Source: Altererythrobacter sp. BO-6
GTDB lineage: Bacteria > Pseudomonadota > Alphaproteobacteria > Sphingomonadales > Sphingomonadaceae
Reading direction: 5' to 3'
Assembly: GCF_011047315.1 (NCBI RefSeq)
Contig: NZ_CP049259.1
Coordinates: forward strand, 1,116,001-1,180,000
DNA length: 64,000 nt
Below are positions 1-8,541 of this stretch, piece after piece. Made by a program: the position numbers and the translations under genes. The notes under the pieces are model-generated. The model did not search any database, was not told the DNA's origin, and was given only the letters and a program-made list of their open reading frames with translations. Numbering within the stretch: the stretch's first letter is position 1; each line of letters starts with the position of its first letter.

Positions 1-107
1 CCATTCCTTTGCGCGCGCGGTGTGCGGTGTCCAGTCAGCCATACATTCCCCTGATACGATCCAGTTGACGTCTTGCCAAAGCGCCGCGCGCACGGCAAGT
101 CACAACC

Positions 108-800
108 ATGGTTCCCCTTTCGTTCGCCAATCAGGAAATGCTGCTGGTCGATGGCCGCGCGCTTTACTGGCCGCGCGAACAGGCCTTGCTGGTGGCGGAC
201 CTGCATCTGGAGAAGGCGAGCTGGTATGCGCGGGGCGGGCAGATGCTGCCGCCTTATGACAGCCGCGCTACGCTGGAGCGGGTGGCGGATGCAGTGAAGC
301 AGACTGGTGCGCGGCGTGTGATCACGCTGGGCGATAACTTCCACGATAGTGAAGGGACGTCGCGGCTCGATCCTTATGCTGCGGGAATGCTGGAAGCGCT
401 GACCCGCGCGCTCGACTGGGTGTGGATCACCGGCAATCATGACGAGCACATGCATCGCACATTCGGTGGCGAGTTGGCGGCGGAGCTGGAGATCGGCGGG
501 ATCGTGCTGCGGCATATTGCGCAGCCAGGAGAAACCCGGCCAGAGCTGTCGGGCCATTTCCACCCCAAGGTGCGGGTGAACATCCGCAACCGTCATATCA
601 GCCGACCTTGCGGTGTCCTCAGTCGCAGCCAGACAAGCGGCGACCGGATGATCCTGCCAGCTTTCGGCGCGCTTACCGGAGGAATGGACGCAGGCGCGCC
701 GGAAATTCGCGCCGCGCTCAGCCCTGCGAACGCGATCGACGCCGTGCTGCCTGCCAAGGGAAGGCTGGTGCAATTGCGGCTTTTTCGTAGCGCGGCCTAA
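108..800 (+). CDS. pdeM: Ligase-associated DNA damage response endonuclease PdeM
   Basis: A 230-residue calcineurin-like metallophosphoesterase of the PdeM family. These genes usually sit with a DNA ligase and an Lhr-like helicase in a repair cluster; any partners would lie left of the window. The metal-binding motifs appear in order: DLH at about residues 31-33, GDNFHD at 75-80, GNHDE at 109-113 and GHFHP at 149-153. Length matches the family. No signal peptide is seen, so it should be cytoplasmic. It ends about 70 bp before the infC start. Confidence 0.87.
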   Translation: MVPLSFANQEMLLVDGRALYWPREQALLVADLHLEKASWYARGGQMLPPYDSRATLERVADAVKQTGARRVITLGDNFHDSEGTSRLDPYAAGMLEALTRALDWVWITGNHDEHMHRTFGGELAAELEIGGIVLRHIAQPGETRPELSGHFHPKVRVNIRNRHISRPCGVLSRSQTSGDRMILPAFGALTGGMDAGAPEIRAALSPANAIDAVLPAKGRLVQLRLFRSAA

Positions 801-871
801 CCCCTAGCGTTCCGACTGCTTTACCACTACATAGCACCCACAGAATCACGGCTGAAACAGGAGAACACCCC

Positions 872-1414
872 ATAGCCCGTCCACCCCGGCGTTCGATGGC
901 CCCGCCAATCAAAAGCGGCCCTCGCTACGATGAATTCATCCAGTCCGACAAAGTACGCGTGATCGACCACGAGGGAGAGAACCTCGGCGTCATGTATACG
1001 CGCGAAGCGATGGAGCAGGCGAACGAGCTTGGCCTGAACCTGGTCGAAGTATCGCCCAATGCGGACCCGCCGGTGGCCAAATTCCTTGATGTCGGCAAGT
1101 ACCGATATGAGGCTCAAAAGAAAGCCAACGCAGCCCGCAAGACCCAGAAGACGCAGGAGATCAAGGAGATCAAGATGCGTCCCAACATCGACACGCATGA
1201 TTATGACGTGAAGATGCGCAATGTGAACAAGTTCATCGAGCACGGCGACAAGGTGAAGGTCACGCTGCGGTTCCGCGGACGCGAAATGGCGCACCAGGAA
1301 CTGGGCATGAACTTGCTCAAGCGGGTGCAGGACGATGTGGCGGAAATCGCCAAGGTCGAAGCCTTTCCGCGGCTTGAGGGGCGCCAGATGCTGATGGTGC
1401 TCGCGCCGAAGTAA
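872..1414 (+). CDS. infC: Translation initiation factor IF-3 (apparent ATA start)
   Basis: IF-3 binds the 30S subunit and checks start-codon pairing. The body ([28 protein letters not shown], a lysine-rich linker, then the C-terminal domain with [17 protein letters not shown]) is unmistakable. The first ATG of the frame is at 896 and has no Shine-Dalgarno. In the same frame an ATA at 872-874 lies 8 nt after a strong AGGAG (859-863) and adds eight residues, ending in PRRS before the internal Met. I therefore call the start at ATA, giving 180 aa. IF-3 is known to start at rare codons and to repress itself that way. If only ATG is allowed, the gene is 896-1414. Confidence 0.9.
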   Translation: MARPPRRSMAPPIKSGPRYDEFIQSDKVRVIDHEGENLGVMYTREAMEQANELGLNLVEVSPNADPPVAKFLDVGKYRYEAQKKANAARKTQKTQEIKEIKMRPNIDTHDYDVKMRNVNKFIEHGDKVKVTLRFRGREMAHQELGMNLLKRVQDDVAEIAKVEAFPRLEGRQMLMVLAPK

Positions 1415-1443
1415 ACCACGGCAGCGAAACCCGAATTTTTGAA

Positions 1444-1470
1444 GGGCGTGCCTGATTGGCGCGCCCTTTT
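1444..1470 (+). terminator. Rho-independent terminator after infC
   Basis: GGGCGTGCC (1444-1452) and GGCGCGCCC (1458-1466) form a 9-bp stem with one G-U pair and a TGATT loop, followed by TTTT. It starts 30 bp after the infC stop, so infC appears to end its transcript here rather than read into the transporter. Confidence 0.8.
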
Positions 1471-1536
1471 CGTATGCGCGGTCTCGCCAACCGGCAGCTT
1501 CGTGGCTAGCATGCTGGAAATGGGGAAATTTCACAC

Positions 1537-2946
1537 ATGACAGCCCGCCAGATCGGCCTCATCCTCGGCCCATTGGCCTTCGCTTTCACTGCATTCACAC
1601 CGGCCCCTGCCGGCATGCCGGCCGAGGGCTGGCTGGTCGCGGGGCTGGTGGTGTGGATGGCAGCATGGTGGATGACAGAGGCGATCCCGCTCACCGCCAC
1701 CGCGCTGCTGCCTTTCATCGTCCTGCCGTTCGGCGGCGTCGGCAGCGCGCGCGAGGTTGCCGCCAGCTATTATTCGCCGATCCTGTTCCTGATCCTCGGC
1801 GGCGCGTTCATTGCGCTGGCGATCGAGCGTACCGGGCTGCACAAGCGGCTGAGCCTTGCGATCCTGCGGCTGGTCGGCACAAGCGGCGGTCAGACACAGC
1901 TGCTGCTGGCCTTCATGATCAGCGCCGCACTGCTTTCGATGCTGATCTCCAACACCTCGACCGCGCTGATCATGATGCCGATGGCGCTGGCAGTGCTGGC
2001 GGGTGGCGGGGTGTCTGACGATGATCAGGAAGGCCTGGCCGGCGCCTTGCCGATCGGCATCGCCTTTGCTGCCAGTATCGGCGGGCTAGGCACCGTGGTT
2101 GGTTCGCCCACCAATGCCATCGCGGTGGGCCTGTTGGAGACCATCGCCGGGGTCCGCATCAGCTTTGCCCAATGGTCGCTCTATGGCCTGCCGATCGTGA
2201 TCGTCGGCGTACCGATCGCCGCCTGGATCGTGGCGCGGGCGCAAAGGGTCAGCGCGCACCCCTTCGACGTTGGCAAGGCGCGCGCCGCGATTGACACCCA
2301 CGCCGCATGGACCCTGCCGGAAAAGCGGCTGGTGCCGCTGGTGGCACTGACCTTTCTCGCGTGGATGAGCGTGCCGCTGGTCGAACCCTATCTGCCCGCG
2401 GGAAGCTGGGAAGACGGCACCATCGCCATCATCGCTGGGCTCGCGCTGTTCCTGATCCCTGACGGCACCGGGCGCCCATTGCTGGTATGGAAGGAAGCTG
2501 ACCGTGCGCCTTGGGGCGTGATCATGATGTTCGGCGGCGGGCTGGCACTGGCAGCGGGTATGCAGACATCCGGCCTTGCCGATTGGCTCGGCAATGCGCT
2601 GCTGCCGCTCAGCAACGTGCCATTGCCACTGGTCGCGCTCGCCATTGTCGCCATGGTAGTGCTGGTGACCGAGTTCGCCAGCAATGTCGCCACCGCCAGC
2701 GGGATCATCCCGGTCGTTGCCAGCCTGATCGTGGCGCTGGGGGTCGATCCGATCCTGCTCGCCATGCCGGCCGCGATCGCTGCGAGTTGGGGCTTCATGC
2801 TACCCGCCGGGACCGGCCCCAATGCCATCGGCTGGGCCACCGGACGCATCCGGATCGAGCGGATGGTCGGCGCGGGGCTGGCGCTCGACATCATCGGCAT
2901 TTTCCTGATCGTCGGCGCGGTGTGGGCTGTGGCCGCCCTCGCCTAG
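1537..2946 (+). CDS. DASS/SLC13 family anion:sodium symporter
   Basis: A 469-residue polytopic membrane protein of the divalent anion:Na+ symporter family, which imports dicarboxylates, citrate or sulfate. About a dozen hydrophobic segments are visible. The two paired signature regions are present: SNTSTALIMMPMAL in the first half, and TEFASNVATASGIIPV in the second. Full length for the family. It is flanked by a terminator on the left and a sulfur-amino-acid gene on the right, so sulfate is a possible substrate, but this is only context. The substrate cannot be read from the sequence. Confidence 0.85.
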   Translation: MTARQIGLILGPLAFAFTAFTPAPAGMPAEGWLVAGLVVWMAAWWMTEAIPLTATALLPFIVLPFGGVGSAREVAASYYSPILFLILGGAFIALAIERTGLHKRLSLAILRLVGTSGGQTQLLLAFMISAALLSMLISNTSTALIMMPMALAVLAGGGVSDDDQEGLAGALPIGIAFAASIGGLGTVVGSPTNAIAVGLLETIAGVRISFAQWSLYGLPIVIVGVPIAAWIVARAQRVSAHPFDVGKARAAIDTHAAWTLPEKRLVPLVALTFLAWMSVPLVEPYLPAGSWEDGTIAIIAGLALFLIPDGTGRPLLVWKEADRAPWGVIMMFGGGLALAAGMQTSGLADWLGNALLPLSNVPLPLVALAIVAMVVLVTEFASNVATASGIIPVVASLIVALGVDPILLAMPAAIAASWGFMLPAGTGPNAIGWATGRIRIERMVGAGLALDIIGIFLIVGAVWAVAALA

Positions 2947-2948
2947 AT

Positions 2949-2964
2949 GGTTGCAACTGCAACC
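2949..2964. promoter_or_regulatory. Perfect inverted repeat, possible operator
   Basis: GGTTGCA-AC-TGCAACC is a perfect 7-bp inverted repeat just after the transporter stop and 136 bp before the next gene. It shares the core GTTGCA-n-TGCAAC with the palindrome at 9164-9178. It could be an operator or the stem of a small hairpin. Function unproven. Confidence 0.35.
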
Positions 2965-3008
2965 AGTGCGCGATAATCGGACGGCAATCCGGCTGGCTGG
3001 TGGAGAGG

Positions 3009-3088
3009 CGTTCCTGCGGAGGTTAGGAACGGGCGCCCCGGCGGCCCATTCGGCTCCTGCCTTCCTGGGAGCGCTTGTAAAAGGAAGG
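3009..3088 (+). promoter_or_regulatory. Structured 5' leader with sequestered ribosome binding site
   Basis: The leader of the following gene holds CGTTCCT/AGGAACG (3009-3015 with 3025-3031, 9-nt loop) and CCTTCCT/AGGAAGG (3060-3066 with 3082-3088). The 3' arm of the second stem is the gene's own Shine-Dalgarno. A competing pairing, GCTCC with GGAGC, is possible between them. This looks like a translational switch, and genes of this family are often under SAM-type riboswitches. I do not see the conserved core of SAM-I or SAM-II, so the class is left open. Confidence 0.45.
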
Positions 3089-3099
3089 ACATCGTCCCC

Positions 3100-4419
3100 A
3101 TGACCGACGCGATCGATCCCGTCGACCAGCCCACCCCGCGCCGCAAGCCGAAAGAGCTGATCACCACGATCGGCGGGCGCCCGATGAAGCCCAGCACGCT
3201 GATGATGGGCTATGGCTATGATCCGGTGCTGTCCGAAGGATCGTTGAAGCCGCCGATCTTCCTCACCAGCACCTTTGCGTTCGAGAATGCGGCGGCGGGC
3301 AAGCGCCATTTCGAAGGCATCACCGGCAAGCGCGCGGGCGGCGCCGAGGGCCTCGTCTATTCGCGCTTCAATGCACCCAACCAGGAAATCCTGGAGGATC
3401 GCCTCGCGATCTGGGACGGGGCGGAAGAAGCGCTGAGCTTTTCCAGCGGGATGACCGCAATCGCGATCCTCATGCTGGCCGCGTGCAAGGCAGGCGACGT
3501 GATCGTCCATTCCGGCCCGCTCTATGCCGCATCCGAAGGTTTCGTCGCAAAGATCATGGCCAAATACGGCGTGACCTATGTCGATTTCCCGGCCGGCGCC
3601 ACGCCGGAACAGCTCGACGAAGTGATGCGCAAGGCCAAGGCGCAGGCCGAGGCACAAGGCGGCGAGGTCCCGCTGATCTATCTCGAAAGCCCGGGCAACC
3701 CGACCAATGCGCTGGTCGATGTCGAAGCGGTCAAGACCGCCCGCGACGCGCATTTCGACCCGGATCGCTGCCCGATCGCGATCGACAACACTTTCCTTGG
3801 GCCGCTGTGGCAGCGCCCGCTGGATCAGGGTGCGGACCTGGTGGTCTATTCGCTGACGAAATATGTCGGCGGCCATTCGGACCTCGTCGCCGGCAGCGTT
3901 TCGGGCAAGAAGCGCTTCATCGATGCGATCCGCGCGCTGCGCAACACCATGGGCGGGATCGCCGATCCCAACACCGCCTGGATGCTGCTGCGTTCGCTGG
4001 AAACCGTCGAACTGCGGATGGAGCGCGCCGGGCAGAATGCGGAGAGGGTGTGCGCGTTCCTGAGCCAGCATCCCAAGGTCGAAGGGCTGGGCTATCTCGG
4101 CATGATCAAGGATCCGCGCCAGCAAGACATCTATAACCGCCATTGCACCGGCGCGGGCAGCACCTTCTCGGTCTTCATCAAGGGCGGCGAGGCGGAATGC
4201 TTCCGCTTCCTCGACGCGCTGAAAGTGGCGAAGCTCGCGGTCAGCCTGGGCGGGACCGAAACGCTCGCCAGCCACCCGGCTTCGATGACGCATCTTTCGG
4301 TGCCGGACGAACGCAAGGCGGCGCTGGGCATCACCGACAATCTGGTGCGCATCAGCATCGGGATCGAGGACCCGGACGATTTGATCGCCGATTTCGATCA
4401 GGCACTGGCGAAAGTTTGA
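3100..4419 (+). CDS. Cystathionine gamma-synthase / O-succinylhomoserine sulfhydrylase family PLP enzyme
   Basis: A 439-residue Cys/Met-metabolism PLP-dependent enzyme. Members make cystathionine or homocysteine from activated homoserine, or cleave methionine or cystathionine. The PLP lysine lies in SLTKYVGGHSDL (about residue 254). Other family signs are the FSSGMTAI segment near the cofactor phosphate site, YLESPGNPTN, and IDNTFLGP. An N-terminal extension of about 30 residues precedes the fold. The start has an AAGGAAGGA Shine-Dalgarno. The sub-family (MetZ, MetB or methionine gamma-lyase) cannot be fixed by eye. Confidence 0.85.
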   Translation: MTDAIDPVDQPTPRRKPKELITTIGGRPMKPSTLMMGYGYDPVLSEGSLKPPIFLTSTFAFENAAAGKRHFEGITGKRAGGAEGLVYSRFNAPNQEILEDRLAIWDGAEEALSFSSGMTAIAILMLAACKAGDVIVHSGPLYAASEGFVAKIMAKYGVTYVDFPAGATPEQLDEVMRKAKAQAEAQGGEVPLIYLESPGNPTNALVDVEAVKTARDAHFDPDRCPIAIDNTFLGPLWQRPLDQGADLVVYSLTKYVGGHSDLVAGSVSGKKRFIDAIRALRNTMGGIADPNTAWMLLRSLETVELRMERAGQNAERVCAFLSQHPKVEGLGYLGMIKDPRQQDIYNRHCTGAGSTFSVFIKGGEAECFRFLDALKVAKLAVSLGGTETLASHPASMTHLSVPDERKAALGITDNLVRISIGIEDPDDLIADFDQALAKV

Positions 4420-4426
4420 CCGACCG

Positions 4427-5595
4427 ATGAAGCTGCGCCTCGCCGCACTACTGGCCCTGAACCTTCCAGCACCCGCCTTGGCCCAGGGGGGAGCCACATT
4501 CAGAAGCTGCTGTGCTTGAATCGGCAGCTGCGGCCCTATGTGACCGGCAAGTCGCAGTCTTAGGCGAAGCTGAACACGGCGACGCACGTACCGAGATGTT
4601 CAAGACCGCGTTGATCACGCGCCTGGTTGCACACTGCGGCTTTTCTGCTGTGCTGTTCGAAGCGAGCTTCTTCGAATTTGTACAGCTCGATCGGGCGCGC
4701 CGTGCAGACCGCCCGGTAATGCCCGATCAGATTGCTACTGCGGTTGGCGGGCTATGGAAGTTCGACGAGGAATTCCAGCCCTTGCTCGCCTATCTGGCAG
4801 AGCAGGCAACCAACGGGGCGATCCGGCTTGGCGGCTTCGATTTCCAGTTGGGAGGAGCAGGACAGGACTTCACCAATTTCGGGGTCATCGCCGAGCTTTC
4901 GGGCGAACTTGTGCCGGTGGAGCGCGAGAACTGCCGCAAGGCTTTCCGGGATTTGCTGTTCAAAGGCAGCAACTCCGAGCGTCGGCAAGCGGTCGCGTTA
5001 TGCCTTGAGGCCATAGGAGCGCTCCCCGTTTCTGCCGATACCGATGTCCGCCGCGAGCGCCAGGAAATGCTGGCCAACCTGTCAGCCTTCGCGGCTGCTA
5101 ACTCGGCCGACGCAAACAGCTACTCCACAAGCCGCGACCAGGAGATGTTCGCCAATTTCCAGCGCTGGATGGCCCGCTGGCCGGCCAAGACCAAAGCCAT
5201 TGTCTGGACCGCCAATTCGCACGCAGCGCGCGCAGCATCGCCACAAACGCTTTGAAGGGGTGAAGCCGTTTGGCTCCTATCTCGCCGACCTGTACGGTGA
5301 TCGGGTGTTTATGTTGGGCTTCGCCGCTCAAGGGGGAACAACGCGCGGCCGACCGGAGCCCCGCATTATTGAAGCTGCGGCACCGGGTTCGCTTGAAACC
5401 TTCACCGGGCCAATCGCCCGTGATGGAGCGATCTTGCTGGACGCTGCTGCGCTATCCAAGGCCGGAACACGGTCTGGGGGATTGTTCAGCTATTTGCCGA
5501 TTGTTGAAGACTGGTCCCAACTATTCGACGGCGTTGTCATTTTCGATCGCCAGGTTGCAGCTGGCGATATCCGTACGGGCAACACGCCAAAGTGA
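4427..5595 (+). pseudogene. Erythromycin esterase-like protein, broken by two frameshifts
   Basis: Three adjoining frames make one protein. 4427-4490 encodes a Sec signal peptide ending in ALAQ. 4492-5235 encodes the core with GEAEHGD and LFEASFFEF, the His and Glu motifs of the erythromycin esterase/EreA-like family. 5237-5595 encodes the C-terminus (GVKPFGSYLAD...VFMLGF). Both shifts are +1. The first is explained by one extra G in the G6 run at 4486-4491: removing it joins ALAQ to GEPHSEAAVLE. The second lies near the GCGCGCGC tract at 5226-5233. Lower GC than its neighbours. It is either a real pseudogene or sequencing error in low-complexity tracts. Confidence 0.75.
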
Positions 5596-5686
5596 CAGTG
5601 GATGAACCGCCTGCCAGGCTGCAACCGCCAGGCCGGAAGCGACGCCTGCCAGTGTAGCTTGGCCGCACCGAAAGGAGAGCGACATC

Positions 5687-6505
5687 ATGGCTGCAACAAA
5701 ACCGGTATTTCTCGTTATCGGCGCGGGCGCGGGGATCGGCGGGCACGCCGCCGCGCGCTTTGCCGCCGGGGGCTATCACGCGGTGCTTGCCCGGCGCAGC
5801 GACGAGGAGGGCCTGGCGCGGCTGGTCGGGCAGATCGAGGCGGCGGGCGGCAGCGCCAGTGGCACCCTGCTCAATGCGGCGGAAGATGGCGCGATCGAGG
5901 AACTGGTCGAGCGGACCCAGCGCGACATCGGCCCGATCGATTGTGCGCTCTACAATCTCGGCGCGCAAATCGGCAATCGCAGCCTGGAAGACACGCCGCA
6001 CCGCATTTTCGAGCTCGGCTGGCGGCTCGCCTGCTTCGGCGTGTTCCGGCTGGCGCATGCGATGTTCCCGGCGATGGTCGCGCGGGGAAAAGGCACCTTG
6101 CTGGTCACTTCGGCCACGGCTGCGGTGCGCGGCAATGCCGGGCAGCACAGCCATGCCGCGGCGATGGGCGGGCGGCGCATGCTGTGTCAGACGCTCAACG
6201 CCGAATTCGCGCCCAAGGGCGTGCATGTCGCGCATGTCGTGGTCGACGGCCCGGTCCGCTCGCCCGATACGCTGGTGAAGCTGCTGGGCGACAAGTGGGA
6301 CGCGTTCGAGGCGGCCAAGGGCGCAGACGGGATCATCGATCCGGCGGTGCTCGCGGAAACCTATTGGCACCTGGCGCAGCAGCCGAAGAATTGCTGGACG
6401 CATGAGCTGGACGTGCGGCCCTATAGTGACGTGCCGTGGTGGAACGACAATCCCGATCCCGCGATCAACGCCAGCGGCAGGGGATCTGCAGGGCCAAAAA
6501 CCTGA
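5687..6505 (+). CDS. SDR-family protein with degenerate catalytic site
   Basis: A 272-residue short-chain dehydrogenase/reductase-like protein. The Rossmann motif is GAGAGIGGHAAARF near the N-terminus, and YNLGAQ stands in place of NNAG. The position of the catalytic YxxxK carries H156-AAA-M160 (in GQHSHAAAMGGRR), so both Tyr and Lys are missing although SATAA supplies the Ser region. The protein may bind a nucleotide without classical reductase activity, or use another mechanism. An AAGGAGAG Shine-Dalgarno precedes ATG 5687. It stands alone between a pseudogene and a repeat array. Confidence 0.8.
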   Translation: MAATKPVFLVIGAGAGIGGHAAARFAAGGYHAVLARRSDEEGLARLVGQIEAAGGSASGTLLNAAEDGAIEELVERTQRDIGPIDCALYNLGAQIGNRSLEDTPHRIFELGWRLACFGVFRLAHAMFPAMVARGKGTLLVTSATAAVRGNAGQHSHAAAMGGRRMLCQTLNAEFAPKGVHVAHVVVDGPVRSPDTLVKLLGDKWDAFEAAKGADGIIDPAVLAETYWHLAQQPKNCWTHELDVRPYSDVPWWNDNPDPAINASGRGSAGPKT

Positions 6506-6517
6506 GCCGGACGGCTT

Positions 6518-6687
6518 CGAAATCCGGCCCGATGGAACACATGGAACACGGTCCAAGGGCTAAAAAGCCATTCTGTGACTGTCGGGTGCCGAAAGTGTGA
6601 CTCTGCGGCCCCAAGTGTGACTTTGGCGGGGCCGAGTGTGACCCTTGCGCGCCGAAGTGTGACTCTGCGCGGGCGCAAAGTGAGACC
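6518..6687. repeat. Direct-repeat array, solo copy (6 units of about 21 bp)
   Basis: A leader with two tandem ATGGAACAC units and a short A-rich stretch is followed by six related octamers: CTGTGACT at 6573, GTGTGACT at 6595, 6615 and 6657, GTGTGACC at 6636 and GTGAGACC at 6680. The spacing is 20-23 bp, about two helical turns. The leader and first units match the array at 43089-43280 in the same orientation. No HTH gene accompanies this copy. Confidence 0.8.
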
Positions 6688-6939
6688 ATGCTGGGGCACA
6701 GGTATCAGGCAGCGCGCGGTTACTCACGCACATTGCGAGGAAGGCCGGACGGAGAGAAAGAGCCCCGCCCGATTAGCGGGTTCGCGCGATGTAGGAAATG
6801 TCCGAGGATGGGCGTGGTGCGAGAGCATCTGGAATTTCTCGCGGCAAAAGTTGTCCAACAGGCGAACTGTTCTGATCTAGCCAAGCAAAGCATGGGAAAG
6901 TCGGTCAAACTGCTTCCCCACGCAGAAGATCGGACCATT
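6688..6939. other. Non-coding stretch before amidohydrolase
   Basis: No supported gene. The frame of the following amidohydrolase stays open through here, but its translation looks like no known domain and would put the Tat signal about 85 residues inside the protein. Promoter elements could not be assigned with confidence. Confidence 0.4.
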
Positions 6940-8451
6940 ATGCCATTGAGAAGTCTATCGCGCAGAGGGCTACTGAGAATTGGCGCGAGCGGCGCGCTTC
7001 TGGCCGCTTCGTCTGGCAAGTTCCCATCGGCACTGGCAGCGACACCTGGTCTCGATGAGACTCGCGACTTCGTGCTTGAGCCGGGCATGGTGCTGCGCTG
7101 GCAGAATGGCGAGCCCTTGATCGAGCGTGACATCCAAATTCTTGTACGGGGCGGACGTATTGAGGCCGTCCAGACCAAACCTCTGCCTGCTTCGATCCCG
7201 CGGCTTGAAATGAGCAACTGCCTGCTGCTTCCGGGTTTTATCAGCGGCCACACCCATGTCTCGGCAGGGACCCCAACACGCGGACTGATCGAGTCCGGGC
7301 GGTCTGACTTAAGACCTCTGGAACTGGTGGAGGCGTTGCTCGACAACGAGGAACTCGACGCTCTAACCGAGTATAATCTCGCCGAACTCTTGTTGAGTGG
7401 TTGCACCACGCAGCTTGAAATGAGTTGCACCCTGCGACAGGCAGAATCCTATGTGCGCGTCGCATCTCGGTTTGGCGCGAGAGGCTATCCCGGGGCAATG
7501 CTCCCCAACCTCACCCGGCTTGGTCCGATCATCACTGCAACCGGTGACGGCGCATTGTACCAAGCGGAGGCGGGTACGCTTGAGGAGATTGAACAGAACC
7601 TCGCATTCGGACGGAAATACGGCGGCGCAGCAGATGGCCGGATCATGCCGATGATGTCGCCGATGGCAGCTGATTTCCATACGCCAGAGACCATGAAAGC
7701 CATCGCCAAGGCCGCGAGCGAACTGGGCACTGGAATACATACGCACCTCGCATGGCACCCGATGGAAAATCCGACCATGCAGCGGCGCTGGGGGCGAACC
7801 TCAGCACAGTGGCTTGATGATTTTGGCCTTTTGGACGGTCCGTTTTTCGGCGCACACATGGGCTATCCGGATTGGAGTGTGGATGCGCCCCTTCTCAGCC
7901 AGAAAGGCGCGATATACGCGCATTGTCCCGGAATGAGCGGCCTTGGTGGCAAGACCCAGCCTTATCCTGAGGCATTAGGTCACGGTATCAGGACCAATGT
8001 CGGGATCGATACTCATTCCAACAACTATCTCGAAGTACTCAAGCTGGCGGTGATCACGGGGCAAGCGCGGTATCACCTCCTCAAGAACAATTCGGAGCTG
8101 CCAATTGTGGAGCCAACGATGCTTGAGGCGATCAAGGGCGCCACGCTCTATCCGGCAGAGGCGCTGGGACGAAGTGATCTGGGACGGATCGAGGAAGGCG
8201 CCTTGGCTGATCTGATCGCGGTCGACGTTAGTGGATTCCTTGTAGGTGCAGGAGCATTGCCGCCTGAACCGCTCAACAACCTTTTGTATGCAAGTGGCCC
8301 GCAAGTGCGACACGTGATGACGCAAGGCCGCCTGCAAGTCCGCAACGGTCAGTTACAGGTCGCTGATGGCACGGCTGTCATGCAGCGTGGCGGAAAGGTA
8401 ATTCAGAAAATCTGGACGGCGCTGCAAGCTGAAGGTTGGTTGCCATCATGA
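6940..8451 (+). CDS. Tat-exported amidohydrolase (metal-dependent hydrolase)
   Basis: 503 residues from ATG 6940, chosen because it puts a twin-arginine signal (LSRRGLLRIGASGALLAAS) at the N-terminus. The fold is that of the amidohydrolase superfamily (TRZ/ATZ-like). The HxH metal site is in GFISGHTHVSAG, further His are in THLAWH and GAHMGYPD, and the metal Asp is in GIDTHSNN. These enzymes hydrolyse C-N or C-Cl bonds in ring compounds; the substrate is unknown. Base composition is lower in GC than neighbouring housekeeping genes, suggesting transfer. Start not certain: an upstream ATG at 6892 is also possible. Confidence 0.78.
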   Translation: MPLRSLSRRGLLRIGASGALLAASSGKFPSALAATPGLDETRDFVLEPGMVLRWQNGEPLIERDIQILVRGGRIEAVQTKPLPASIPRLEMSNCLLLPGFISGHTHVSAGTPTRGLIESGRSDLRPLELVEALLDNEELDALTEYNLAELLLSGCTTQLEMSCTLRQAESYVRVASRFGARGYPGAMLPNLTRLGPIITATGDGALYQAEAGTLEEIEQNLAFGRKYGGAADGRIMPMMSPMAADFHTPETMKAIAKAASELGTGIHTHLAWHPMENPTMQRRWGRTSAQWLDDFGLLDGPFFGAHMGYPDWSVDAPLLSQKGAIYAHCPGMSGLGGKTQPYPEALGHGIRTNVGIDTHSNNYLEVLKLAVITGQARYHLLKNNSELPIVEPTMLEAIKGATLYPAEALGRSDLGRIEEGALADLIAVDVSGFLVGAGALPPEPLNNLLYASGPQVRHVMTQGRLQVRNGQLQVADGTAVMQRGGKVIQKIWTALQAEGWLPS

Positions 8452-8541
8452 GATACTTGAAATCGGCGTGACGACAGAAACCGCAGCCAGAAACGGCTAG
8501 CTGTGACGTCCGCGATTAGCGCGGAAGCCGTCAGTTCAGCC

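Noticed and set aside
896..898. ATG 896 as infC start
   Set aside because: No ribosome site precedes it, while ATA 872 has one at ideal spacing and the intervening codons are in frame.
2949..3088. Classical SAM-II riboswitch before the sulfhydrylase gene
   Set aside because: The GCTAAA-type conserved core and pseudoknot arrangement could not be found, so only a structured leader is claimed.
2800..4587. Long minus-strand frame opposite the sulfhydrylase gene
   Set aside because: Antisense of a well-supported gene, no motif, low-complexity Arg/Ala-rich product.
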